Assembly: GCF_025860405.1 (NCBI RefSeq)
Contig: NZ_CP063785.1
Span: 5,643,390 to 5,707,389, forward strand
Length of the DNA: 64,000 nucleotides
Direction: 5' to 3'
Source of the DNA: Tolypothrix sp. PCC 7712
GTDB taxonomy: Bacteria; Cyanobacteriota; Cyanobacteriia; Cyanobacteriales; Nostocaceae
The translations under genes were made by a program, and so were the position numbers. Shown here piece by piece: positions 44,256 to 52,584 of the stretch; position 1 is the stretch's first letter, and each line of letters opens with the position of its first letter. The notes beneath the pieces are model-generated. The model saw only the letters and a list, made by a program, of their open reading frames with translations. It was not told where the DNA came from and did no database searches.

Positions 44256-44747
44256 TTAATGGCTACAGCTAGCTTCGTTTTGATGATGACCTTTACAACC
44301 ACCTTCGTGATGGTGGTCATGATTTCCACCCACGCACCCTTGTAAATCTTTACCCATCAGATTTTCAGCCATTGCGCGGAAGGATTCATCGACTGGCTGT
44401 AAACCAATCCAAGCGTCTATTTTATCTACTTCAAATCCTACCTCTCGGCGATCGCCTACTTCTAGTAACGGACGGCGAATTAATAGCGGATCTTGCAGCA
44501 TCAAGGATAAAGCGGTGTTTGCATCCAGCTTTTCGGGAACCACCTCTCCAGATTTTACCCTGGGCGAACTGCGATTAAACCATTCCGCTACGGGGCGATC
44601 GCCAAAAAATGAACGTAATCTTTCGGCTGTCCAAGGTTCTGTTAATAAGCTTTGTGGTACAACTTCATGGCCTGCGGCTGTCAGCAAAACTTTTTGCCGA
44701 GTACCACCTTTACAGCCTGGTTTTTCATAAAAAATTACTTTAGCCAT
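44256..44747 (-). CDS. Nitrogenase-associated ArsC/Spx-like protein with His/Cys-rich tail
   Basis: A 163-residue thioredoxin-fold protein of the ArsC/Spx/MgsR group known as nitrogenase-associated proteins. The N-terminus VIFYEKPGCKGGTRQKVLL carries a single cysteine in place of CxxC; QSLLTEPWTAERLRSFFGDRP and LLIRRPLLEVGDRREVGF are family segments. The last 27 residues include HDHHHEGG, CKGHH and CSH, a probable metal-binding tail. AGGAG lies upstream of the ATG. It is the distal gene of the minus-strand heterocyst island with the cupin, coxBAC and fdxB genes. Biochemical role in nitrogen fixation is not established. Confidence 0.88.
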   Translation of the reverse strand: MAKVIFYEKPGCKGGTRQKVLLTAAGHEVVPQSLLTEPWTAERLRSFFGDRPVAEWFNRSSPRVKSGEVVPEKLDANTALSLMLQDPLLIRRPLLEVGDRREVGFEVDKIDAWIGLQPVDESFRAMAENLMGKDLQGCVGGNHDHHHEGGCKGHHQNEASCSH

Positions 44748-44838
44748 TGAATCATCTCCTGGTTATATCTGTGATGAGATTAGTCATTTTAAACTCAGAT
44801 TTACGCAGAGTTTTGTGAGTTCAATTGCGGAGTAAATT

Positions 44839-45450
44839 CTAAAACTTTTTAGCAATATGAGTCACTGGATCAAACTCAAATCTTTCTTTGGAATCGGTTT
44901 CGCCATAGACGTTAAAAGTCACAGTTGGTTCATCACCTACTGCTTCCACACAATGAATTGCATCAGGAGTAAAACTAATAATATCTCCTGGTAATAGATT
45001 AACTTCTGTCGTAGCCTCTAATTTATGTTCAGCATCGGGGTTAGGATTTCGCCGCCAGATTGTATTCTTTTCTTCACCTTTTAAGATAGCAACAATTCCC
45101 CAGGTTCCATGATTATGAATTGTGGATAATGTCCCTGGTGCAAATGTGACTGTTTGCACTGTTAAAGGAAAGCCCAATTCATCATACATAAGTAAAACAG
45201 AGGTTCCTGTTTTCACTTCAGGTTCTAAATATTGGCTACGTACCCAGTAGGAATTCACAATCAAGCGTCTAACCAGCATTCTTAATTCTGGTAGCCGGCT
45301 TGATTCATCTTCCACATCATTAAGAACATCTTCTACCTCAGTTAAAAACCGATAAAGACGATAATTCTCACGTAGAAAATCCCATGCTCTCGCAGATTTA
45401 CACAGTTGTAACTTGCCATCCCCAGTTACAAGAAAATCCCTACCTTGCAT
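44839..45450 (-). CDS. Cupin protein, cysteine dioxygenase-like
   Basis: A 203-residue single-domain cupin. Metal-binding residues are in TIHNHGTWGIVAILKGEE (about 113-130) and the second His in FTPDAIHCVEAVG (about 167-175). The fold and motif match the cysteine dioxygenase type, which oxidises a thiol with O2. Consumption of oxygen or cysteine in heterocysts is a thought but not supported by sequence alone. From memory, a similar gene follows coxBAC in the same order in Anabaena PCC 7120. No ribosome binding site is clear. Confidence 0.85.
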   Translation of the reverse strand: MQGRDFLVTGDGKLQLCKSARAWDFLRENYRLYRFLTEVEDVLNDVEDESSRLPELRMLVRRLIVNSYWVRSQYLEPEVKTGTSVLLMYDELGFPLTVQTVTFAPGTLSTIHNHGTWGIVAILKGEEKNTIWRRNPNPDAEHKLEATTEVNLLPGDIISFTPDAIHCVEAVGDEPTVTFNVYGETDSKERFEFDPVTHIAKKF

Positions 45451-45455
45451 AAATT

Positions 45456-45617
45456 TTAAACCGTCAATCGAAATGAATTTTGCGGGATTACGGGAGCAGG
45501 AAGATTAATAGGAGTAAGAGTTGGAAGAGATGGATTAGTAATTAGAGGCGGCGGAATCAAGCTAGGTGTCCGAATGGCAGATAAGGAAGTGAAGTTATTA
45601 GATAAATAATTATTCAT
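45456..45617 (-). CDS. Possible small proline-rich ORF
   Basis: A 53-residue frame (MNNYLSNNFTSLSA..., then PSLIPPPLI, PINLPAPVIP) that ends 6 bases before the cupin start. Proline richness and close spacing are the only arguments; no ribosome binding site is seen, and the longer form to 45689 is encoded by an AATTCGT array. It may be a chance frame or a leader peptide. Confidence 0.25.
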   Translation of the reverse strand: MNNYLSNNFTSLSAIRTPSLIPPPLITNPSLPTLTPINLPAPVIPQNSFRLTV

Positions 45618-45825
45618 TGGAGTGACCAAATAATTACTAATTCGTAATTCGTAATTCGTAATTTTTATTGCAATGTATAGAAGTGACAAAATTTGATGTG
45701 GATTTTTGAGACAATATCCACAATTAGGTCAAGATACAGTTTTGACTCTTAATCCTGGACAGCCTTCACAAAAGAATGTCCAAGTTAAATCTTAATTACG
45801 AATTACGAACTACAAACTACGAACT

Positions 45826-46311
45826 TTAATCGTCTTCTTCTGGTGGACGGGTGAGAATATCTAGGAGAATTCCTGAGCCAAAATCGTTTTTGTTGTCTAT
45901 CTCCTTAACTCTGGTGCTGATGATTTTAGCCTGCTCGATATCTCCGAGTTTGGCTAATACTAATCCGGAAGCAGCATAAGCATTCAAATATAGCCTGATT
46001 TGCGGGTCTTCTTTCCGACTAACTAAAATCGGTTGGAGTTGTTCCCAGTCATCAGGAAATTTTTCTGCTTCTTCAATTTTATCTAATAATTGCCTTGTTG
46101 TTTGCAGCGCTAATAAATAATTATTTTTGTAATAAAAGTACCTATATGCTGCTACTAAAACATCTGTATTTTCGCCAGTTTTAGCAACAGCTTGTTGCAT
46201 ATATTTCTCAGATTCAGATGTGTTTTCCCAAGTCTGTGCAGCTAATATTAGTAACTCTTTGACATCCTCTGGAACTTGAAACCATGAGAATTTATTAGTA
46301 TCAACTTGCAT
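45826..46311 (-). CDS. TPR-like protein of the heterocyst oxidase island
   Basis: A 161-residue helical protein with TPR-like pairs (SEKYMQQAVAKTGENTDVLVAAYRYFYYKNNYLLAL and RLYLNAYAASGLVLAKLGD, each quoted in part here). The start at 46311 (MQVDTNKFSWFQVPEDV) is fixed by AAAGGAG upstream; extra N-terminal codons come from a CCCAGTA array. It lies between coxC and the cupin on the same strand, a position I recall as conserved in Anabaena. An assembly or scaffold role for the oxidase or nitrogenase is only an inference. Confidence 0.78.
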   Translation of the reverse strand: MQVDTNKFSWFQVPEDVKELLILAAQTWENTSESEKYMQQAVAKTGENTDVLVAAYRYFYYKNNYLLALQTTRQLLDKIEEAEKFPDDWEQLQPILVSRKEDPQIRLYLNAYAASGLVLAKLGDIEQAKIISTRVKEIDNKNDFGSGILLDILTRPPEEDD

Positions 46312-46462
46312 AATTATCTCCTTTAGGGATTGGGTACTGGGTACTGGGGATTGGGGATTGGGCAATTCAATTTTGGATTGAGTTTAAATCTAAAATCCAA
46401 AATCTAAAATCCAAAATCTAAAATTCCTAGTACCCAGTCCCCAGTCTCTAATACCCAGTCCC

Positions 46463-47050
46463 TTAGAATAAAGTGAGAATGTACACTAAAGTGAAGAGAA
46501 TAATCCAAATGATGTCTACGAAGTGCCAGTAAATTTCTGCCATTTCAATGCCAGTATGTTTGGTAGCAGAATAATGACCTTCGCGGCGCGATCGCCACAA
46601 CACACCTAAGATTAATAACAGTCCCACAAATACGTGTAAACCGTGGAAACCTGTCATTAAATAAAAGCAGTTGGCGAAGATGTTGGTAGTTAGGCCGTAT
46701 CCTAATGTGGCGTACTCGTAAACCTGCCCAGCTAAGAAAATTGCGCCCATGATTGCGGTGAGGATGTACCAAAACCGCATTCCGTTGACGCTATTCTTTT
46801 TAATCGCTACATCACCCAGGTGAATCACGAAACTGCTAGACACCAGAATGATGGTATTCATAGCAGGTAAAAATAACTCTACTTCTGTACCTTCGGGAGG
46901 CCAAACTGCTGCGCCACCTCTCAAGTACAAGTAAGTAGCAAAAAATCCCCCAAACATTAGGGATTCGGAAACTAGAAAAGTCAACAATCCCCAAACTCGT
47001 AAATCTGGATGATGTTCTTGGTGATGTTCGCTCGTTGTTGCGATGGTCAT
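46463..47050 (-). CDS. coxC: Cytochrome c oxidase subunit III
   Basis: A 195-residue membrane protein with five hydrophobic helices. The start at 47050 (MTIATTSEHHQEHHPDLR) is preferred; a longer frame adds 11 residues. WGLLTFLVSESLMFGGFFATY and the C-terminal YWHFVDIIWIILFTLVYI are the family signature. Subunit III supports proton uptake of the aa3 complex. It is downstream of coxA but separated by 619 bases of repeats, unusual for a cox operon. Part of the island expected to lower oxygen in heterocysts. Confidence 0.94.
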   Translation of the reverse strand: MTIATTSEHHQEHHPDLRVWGLLTFLVSESLMFGGFFATYLYLRGGAAVWPPEGTEVELFLPAMNTIILVSSSFVIHLGDVAIKKNSVNGMRFWYILTAIMGAIFLAGQVYEYATLGYGLTTNIFANCFYLMTGFHGLHVFVGLLLILGVLWRSRREGHYSATKHTGIEMAEIYWHFVDIIWIILFTLVYILTLF

Positions 47051-47107
47051 ATTATTTATGTAGTGGTCATGAATTGCATACAAACAAGGAACTCAATACT
47101 TGTCGGT

Positions 47108-47219
47108 TAAAGGGAAAAAGGGGAATGGGAAAAGGGAAAGAAAAAACCTTTAACCCTTAACCCTTAACCTTTTCCCCAAAACCCATTTTGAGTTCAAAAC
47201 GCTATCCCTTGTAGTATTG
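47108..47219. repeat. Dispersed repeat H, copy 1
   Basis: About 110 bases, from AGGGAAAAAGGGGAATGGG to GCTATCCCTTGTAGTATTG, with a close copy at about 54206-54315. The inner part has AACCCTT/AACCTTT short units. Both copies flank the heterocyst island. Confidence 0.8.
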
Positions 47220-47335
47220 AGAAGGGGCTAGTAACGCTACGCGGAATTCAAAATTCCAGCAGGAATCAGGCGTAAGCGTTTCTTTGAGGTAGTTTTCACG
47301 TATTTAAACCACATTCAGGGCACAGCATTGCTCAA

Positions 47336-47526
47336 CTGTGTCAACTTGCAGCTAAAAGCTATATACGGCGGGTGTTGTACAAATCCCTCGCGCCCTCATC
47401 CCCTAACCCCTTCTCCCTCAGGGAGAAGGGGAATTGAATCTCTTGCTCCCCTCTCCTGGTGGGAGAGGGGCTGGGGGTGAGGGCGAAACCTTTGCACAAA
47501 GCGGGTTTGGTGTTAAGTTGACCAAT
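47336..47526. repeat. Inverted-repeat element family B, copy 3
   Basis: Reverse orientation to copy 1; decayed left end (TGTCAACTTGCAGCTAAAAGC) and right end GTTAAGTTGACCAAT. Contains the CCCTAACCCCTTCTCCC hairpin. It lies between coxA and coxC. Confidence 0.83.
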
Positions 47527-47597
47527 GAGCAATACTATGCGCCTACAGCGTGCATGGTCTATTTACAGATAGATGCTATGAACATCAAAATTTCTCC

Positions 47598-47672
47598 TCC
47601 TAGTCCCTAGTCCCTAATCCCTAGTCCCTAGTCCCTAGTCCCTAATCCCTAGTCCCTAGTCCCTAATCCCTA
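47598..47672. repeat. TCCCTAG heptamer array at the coxA 3' end
   Basis: About ten TCCCTAG/TCCCTAA units ending at the coxA stop region. The TAA and TAG in each unit would end any read-through translation on the plus strand. Confidence 0.9.
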
Positions 47673-49352
47673 AGCGCTAACTTCTGAGGTAGCGACTGGC
47701 ACACTATCGCTATGACCGTAGTCGTAAGGGCCGTGGGTAACAACGGGCAATACTTCCCAGTTTTCAATGGCTGGTGGTGAGCTGGTTGTCCATTCTAAGG
47801 TCAAAGCTTCCCAAGGGTTATCACCTGCCAAAGGCCCTTTCATCCAGCTTTGGATGATGTTGATGGTGAAGGGAATCACGGAAATTCCTAAGATGATGGA
47901 ACCAACGGTACAAATCTGATTAAGATCAATAAACTGGGGATCGTACATTGCCACTCTACGAGGCATTCCCTGCAAACCTAACTCGTGCATCGGTAAGAAT
48001 GTGAGGTTAGTACCGATGAAGGTGAGGCCAAAGTGAATGCGTCCCCAAACTTCATTGAGTTTCCGTCCGGTCATTTTGGGGAACCAGTGATAAATCCCGG
48101 CGTAAATCCCAAATACAGAACCGCCAAATAGGACATAGTGGAAGTGTCCCACTACATAATATGTGTCGTGGACATGAACATCAAAGGGGGCTGTTCCCAT
48201 TGTCACGCCGCTTAAACCGCCCATGACAAACATGGACAATAAGCCGATCGCAAACAGCATGGCACTGGTAAAGCGAATCTTACCGCGCCACAAGGTAGCT
48301 ACCCAACCGAAAATCTTTACGCCAGTAGGAACGGCAACGAGTAGGGTAGAGATGGTGAAAAACATCCGCATCCAGCCGGGTGTACCACTGGTAAACATGT
48401 GGTGTACCCAAACGAATAAACCGACAACGCAGATTGCCAAGCTAGAATAAGCGATCGCTTTATATCCGAAAATTGGTTTGCGGGCGTGAACGGGAATCAC
48501 TTCGGACATAATACCGAAGATAGGCAGAATCATTAGATATACTGCCGGGTGAGAATAGAACCAGAACAGATGTTGATAAAGGACAACATTACCGCCTGCA
48601 TCTGGTTTAAAGAAGGAAGTACCAAAGTTGAGGTCAAACAATAACAGCACTAAACCAGCTGCTAACACAGGTGTAGATACAAGTGCTAGTACGGAAGTAG
48701 CTAAAATTGCCCAGCAGAACAAAGGTAGTTGATCCCATTTCATGCTGGGAACCTTCATCATCAAAATGGTAATGACAAAGTTCAATGAACCCAAAATTGA
48801 GGAAGTTCCCACCAACACAATCGCCAAAATCCACAGACTTTGAGCGATGGGTGCTGTAACTAAACTTAAGGGTGGGTAAGCTGTCCAACCAGATTGCGAA
48901 CCGCCAAAGATAAAACTAACTAGCAGTAATAAACCTGCTGGGGGGTTTAACCAAAAGGCGATCGCATTCAGTTTGGGGAAAGCCATATCTCTAGCACCAA
49001 TCATCAACGGTACTAGGAAGTTACCAAATCCCCCAATGGCGCTAGGAACGATCCACAAGAAAATCATGATCGTTCCGTGATTTGTCATGAAAGCGTTGTA
49101 CAGATTGGGGTCGAGCAAATCTGCTTCTGGTGTTGCTAACTCCACACGGATAGCCATCGCCATCAAGCCACCGATGAGATAGAACACAAACGCCGTCACT
49201 AGGTATTGAATCCCAATTACCTTGTGATCGACGTTAAATGTGAAGTAGTCCCGCAATTTCCACGCTTTGGGGTGAGAAGTATGAGCAACCGCCAGAGTTT
49301 GCGACTGATTCTTATCTGGTGGCGTATTCTGAGGAGATTTTACTTTTGTCAT
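47670..49352 (-). CDS. coxA: Cytochrome c oxidase subunit I (aa3 type)
   Basis: Catalytic heme-copper subunit of the respiratory oxidase, 560 residues, 12 membrane helices. Heme and CuB ligands are visible: the early His in MTNHGTIMIFLW, HLFWFYSHPAVYLMILP (the His-Pro-x-x-Tyr-type site), WVHHMFTSG and VVGHFHYVLFGGSVFG. The Tyr cross-linked to His in aa3 oxidases is present as HPAVY, so this is an A-type oxidase. The ATG at 49352 lies at the edge of a 90-base tandem duplication. Upstream is coxB, downstream coxC. In Anabaena the equivalent Cox2 is heterocyst-specific. Confidence 0.97.
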   Translation of the reverse strand: MTKVKSPQNTPPDKNQSQTLAVAHTSHPKAWKLRDYFTFNVDHKVIGIQYLVTAFVFYLIGGLMAMAIRVELATPEADLLDPNLYNAFMTNHGTIMIFLWIVPSAIGGFGNFLVPLMIGARDMAFPKLNAIAFWLNPPAGLLLLVSFIFGGSQSGWTAYPPLSLVTAPIAQSLWILAIVLVGTSSILGSLNFVITILMMKVPSMKWDQLPLFCWAILATSVLALVSTPVLAAGLVLLLFDLNFGTSFFKPDAGGNVVLYQHLFWFYSHPAVYLMILPIFGIMSEVIPVHARKPIFGYKAIAYSSLAICVVGLFVWVHHMFTSGTPGWMRMFFTISTLLVAVPTGVKIFGWVATLWRGKIRFTSAMLFAIGLLSMFVMGGLSGVTMGTAPFDVHVHDTYYVVGHFHYVLFGGSVFGIYAGIYHWFPKMTGRKLNEVWGRIHFGLTFIGTNLTFLPMHELGLQGMPRRVAMYDPQFIDLNQICTVGSIILGISVIPFTINIIQSWMKGPLAGDNPWEALTLEWTTSSPPAIENWEVLPVVTHGPYDYGHSDSVPVATSEVSA

Positions 49353-49530
49353 TTGTGGTTTGTCCTCTCTTACAAAGTTCTGATCGCCGGTAGCCGGCGC
49401 TCCGACTTTGCGCTTTGTCCTTTGTCATTTGTGGTTTGTCATTTGTGGTTTGTCCTCTCTTACAAAGTTCTGATCGCCGGTAGCCGGCGCTCCGACTTTG
49501 CGCTTTGTCCTTTGTCCTTTGTGGTTTGTC
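49351..49530. repeat. Perfect 90-bp tandem duplication between coxB and coxA
   Basis: 49351-49440 is repeated as 49441-49530 with almost no difference. Each unit contains TTTGTCCTTTG short repeats and a hairpin GCCGGTAGCCGGC. The coxA start codon lies at its outer edge. A recent duplication, as the copies have not diverged. Confidence 0.92.
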
Positions 49531-49585
49531 TTTGATCCAATGACCAATAACCAATGACTAGTGACTAATGACCAATAACCAATGA

Positions 49586-50563
49586 CTAATGACTAATGAC
49601 CATTGACTCTAGAGTTGCTGCATTCACTCCCAAATCTTTGACGTGGGGGGCGAGAAACTCTGATGGGGATAAATCGGCTGGATTCACTGCAATTGCTTGA
49701 TGCAAATCTTGCTTTTGAGCAACTTGGCTTTCTGTTAGCCAGCTTTCATACTCTTCGGGTGTGTGGACAATGACTTGCGATCGCATTGAGCCGTGATAAC
49801 CACCACACAGTTCTGTACAAACGATGGGATATGTACCTGTTTTGGTGGCTACGAAACGCAATTGTGTTGGTATTCCGGGGATTGCATCTTGTTTCACCCG
49901 AAATTGTGGCACCCAAAATGAGTGAATTACATCCTGTGCTGACAGGTTGAGTTGCACATCAGCACCAATAGGTACGTGTAATTCCCCAGTGGAAACTCCT
50001 TCCTTGGGATAGTCAAACAACCAAGCAAACTGCATCCCAGTCACATTCACAACTAAATCGGCTGCTTTATCTTGGGTTGTGGATGTTGCACCAATACCGA
50101 TGGTAGGCGCTGCTGTAGATGCTAATGAATTATCCAGAGTAGCTGCGATCGCACTCCCTTTCATCTCAGCCACATGAGCCGCACCATGAGGATGTCCAGC
50201 CGGCTCCAAACCTCCCATCCGGTTAAACACATCTACACTGTAGATGCCCAAACAAACTACAATCAGCGTTGGGATTGCAGTCCAAAAAATTTCTAGGGGA
50301 ACGTTACCTTCAACCGGCGCACCATCGGTATTATCTCCCCGACGGCGGCGGTACTTAATCAAGAAAATTACAATCGTTCCTTCTACTACCAAGAAAAGAG
50401 CGATCGCAATGGTAAACATGATATTGAAAAAACCATCTACCAAAGGCGCTTGCAGCGATGCTTCTACCGGCAGTAGAGAATGGTTATTACCAATCCAAAT
50501 GCTGATTGCTGTCACAATAATGCCAGCAACCAGAGTCCATAGTGAAACAGGAATTTGTTCCAT
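49586..50563 (-). CDS. coxB: Cytochrome c oxidase subunit II with CuA site
   Basis: A 325-residue protein with two membrane helices near the N-terminus (about 10-25 and 45-70) and a cupredoxin domain outside the membrane. The CuA motif CTELCGGYHGSM is intact (Cys, Glu, Cys, His, Met), so the enzyme takes electrons from cytochrome c6 or plastocyanin rather than quinol. The first helix WTLVAGIIVTAISIWIG is slightly short. Gene order coxB-coxA-coxC is standard for cyanobacteria. An AGCAGG lies upstream of the ATG. Confidence 0.96.
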   Translation of the reverse strand: MEQIPVSLWTLVAGIIVTAISIWIGNNHSLLPVEASLQAPLVDGFFNIMFTIAIALFLVVEGTIVIFLIKYRRRRGDNTDGAPVEGNVPLEIFWTAIPTLIVVCLGIYSVDVFNRMGGLEPAGHPHGAAHVAEMKGSAIAATLDNSLASTAAPTIGIGATSTTQDKAADLVVNVTGMQFAWLFDYPKEGVSTGELHVPIGADVQLNLSAQDVIHSFWVPQFRVKQDAIPGIPTQLRFVATKTGTYPIVCTELCGGYHGSMRSQVIVHTPEEYESWLTESQVAQKQDLHQAIAVNPADLSPSEFLAPHVKDLGVNAATLESMVISH

Positions 50564-51130
50564 ACATACTACCTGCTCTGTAAATGCTGGGATTGGGGAT
50601 CGGGGATTGAGTATTGGGTACTGGGTACTAGAGATTAGAAATTAATTTCTCACATTCCCCAGTCCCTAGTCACCAGTCCCCAGTCCCTAGTCCCCAGTCC
50701 CCATTTTGTCTCTCATTATGTTTGTAACTTACCCCTATAAAAATTGGGAAAATTTTCCAAATGTCTTCACATCCTTTCCCCCAAAAAATTAAAACAATAT
50801 CTTTGTTTTTATGATAAAAAATACTATGATTTGTACCAAAAGCTATTCATGGCTAGCGCTTTTGGCTCTAATATTAATTTAACTGTCTGAGCCGCAATTA
50901 TGGATTTGTTAATAGATAACAGTTTGCAATTTACAATATTGTTTACTACGAACTTTTTGCCAATTTCGATTCAAAATCTCTTGTAGCAAAGCATAAATAA
51001 CTACATAGTATTCAATCACACCCTAGTTAACAGTAGATAAAATGTTACTTGAAAAGATTTAGATCCCCGACTTCTTGAAGAAGTCGGGGATCTGAACAGC
51101 AATTACGAATTACGAATTACGAATTCATAA
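50564..51130. promoter_or_regulatory. coxB upstream region with heptamer array and strong palindrome
   Basis: A GGGGATT/CCCAGTC array lies at about 50590-50702 close to coxB. A perfect hairpin with 16-base arms AGATCCCCGACTTCTT and AAGAAGTCGGGGATCT (51061-51093) lies 38 bases after the fdxB stop and could end its transcript, but has no T-run and is also a known dispersed type. The middle is AT-rich and should hold the cox promoter; no NtcA site (GTAN8TAC) was found by eye. Confidence 0.5.
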
Positions 51131-51424
51131 TTAATTATTTAATGGAGCGTGGGTGTAGCAATTTTTAGGACAAATACGAGAGCAAGCTTCGCAACCAATA
51201 CAGTTGTCGGGGTTAGCAACAACCATTACCTTGCGTTCAATTTCTTCATCATCTTCATCTTCAACAAATTCGCCTTCTTCGTTGAGCGCTTTCAAATCAA
51301 GCACACTATACCCGCAGGCTTTCATGCATCTGCCACAGCCGATACATTTATCCTTATCAATTGATTGGGCGAATTTGGGAGTCCAAGTTTTACCTCCAAA
51401 GGTCAATCCTGTTAGTTGTGCCAT
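51131..51424 (-). CDS. fdxB: Nif-specific 2[4Fe-4S] ferredoxin III
   Basis: A 97-residue bacterial-type ferredoxin linked to nitrogen fixation. Cluster motifs: CIGCGRCMKAC (residues 27-37) and CIGCEACSRIC with PKNC (75-89). Between them is an acidic insertion (EDEDDEEIER, about 55-64) typical of the FdxB family. GAGGA lies before the ATG. It is divergent from cnfR across a 1.16-kb gap and upstream of coxBAC, as I recall for the homologous region of Anabaena PCC 7120. It probably donates electrons to nitrogenase or its assembly. Confidence 0.95.
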   Translation of the reverse strand: MAQLTGLTFGGKTWTPKFAQSIDKDKCIGCGRCMKACGYSVLDLKALNEEGEFVEDEDDEEIERKVMVVANPDNCIGCEACSRICPKNCYTHAPLNN

Positions 51425-52584
51425 GAATAAATCCTCGGCAATTGTGCCTACAAATATGTTTGTGCTTTAATCGTTATCCTAACTTAATCTTAATAGTCTA
51501 TTTTTGCTAATAAACAATGTTTTTTGCATCATCAAAGTTTTATGACTTATATCAAGTATTACTTGTTTGTTTATTGACTTTTTTAATTGCAATATTTTGC
51601 CAACTATGATTATCGAATTATCTTTGTCCTACTTTTATACTTTGATAAATAAACCTTGAAATCAAGTGAGTTAGCACAGTCTCATGTGGTTCTGCTGCTG
51701 TAAATCCATCAGCCAAATACAGTTATTAATAAAATATAAAATCAACTAACTGATTTTTTTATGAGTATATAAGCGTGGTATTTATACAATTTATGCCCTT
51801 GTCAAATCAAGATTTTTTTGCTGAATCAGAAAACCTTGAGATAACAGTGTTGAGAGATACAGATGGCTTGAATATTGAAAGCGATCGCCCAGACAACTAA
51901 AATAGTTATTATCCCAATCTTTTTACCATAATCTGAAATTAGCAGTTGATACAAATTTAAATAAAATGAATGTGATTATTGCACATTAAACCAAATTATC
52001 TGGCAAACTTGATTTACGAAAAGAACTGTAATCATGATTGCAGACCATAAAGTAATGTAAAATATTAAAATTATTAATAAATAAGTTGAATACCATTAAA
52101 AGTAAGGTCTGATGTTCGAGTAAAACAGTTTGGCTAAGATTTTAAGGTCAAAGAAAATCTATCTTCTGAGTCTCTAAAACTAAAGTTGCTAAAAACCAGT
52201 TCTAAGCTCATTGTGAACAAATTTCTCAATATGATTATGAAAATTATAGTTAATAAAGAAATAAATTATGGCGCGTCTGAATTGTAAATTTATGCATTAA
52301 GGCTGTCATTGGTTATTAGTCATTAGTTATTTGTGTTGACAAAGGACGAATGAGCAATGACGACCCTGACAAATCAATATCCAATTTAAGCGCGTAATAG
52401 CTGAACAAGAGGCTCAGGCGAACAGCCTTAAATAGCTTCCAAATGGATGCAATTTCTCCAACAAGAAACAATTTTCTTGTTAGCAAAATAAGTTGGTGGC
52501 GAGTCGTGAATCTCATTCAAAGAGAGGGTACATCCTGGGGAGACTTGAGCCAAACATCTCAACGAGTATAGTTGGAAGTGCATT
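51425..52584. promoter_or_regulatory. Large divergent control region between fdxB and cnfR
   Basis: An AT-rich gap of 1160 bases between divergent nif-linked genes, free of the palindromic elements found in most other large gaps here. Visible features are a palindrome AATCATGATT (52030-52039) and TTGGTTATTAGTCATTAG short repeats near 52309-52328. No canonical NtcA box or CnfR site could be defined by eye. A 35-codon frame is listed separately. Confidence 0.5.
51793..51900 (+). CDS. Possible 35-residue acidic small protein
   Basis: A clean short frame (MPLSNQDFFAESENLEITVL, ending SDRPDN) in the fdxB-cnfR gap. It is acidic, lacks low-complexity and contains a GCGATCGC octamer, but has no Shine-Dalgarno sequence. 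Could be chance. Confidence 0.22.
   Translation: MPLSNQDFFAESENLEITVLRDTDGLNIESDRPDN

Noticed and set aside
49206..49554. Frames on both strands at the coxA start with repeated CHLWFVLSYKVLIAG-type peptide
   Set aside because: They are translations of the 90-base tandem duplication and overlap the coxA N-terminus.
51425..52584. NtcA binding site upstream of fdxB or cnfR
   Set aside because: No GTAN8TAC match found by eye; a weaker site cannot be excluded.
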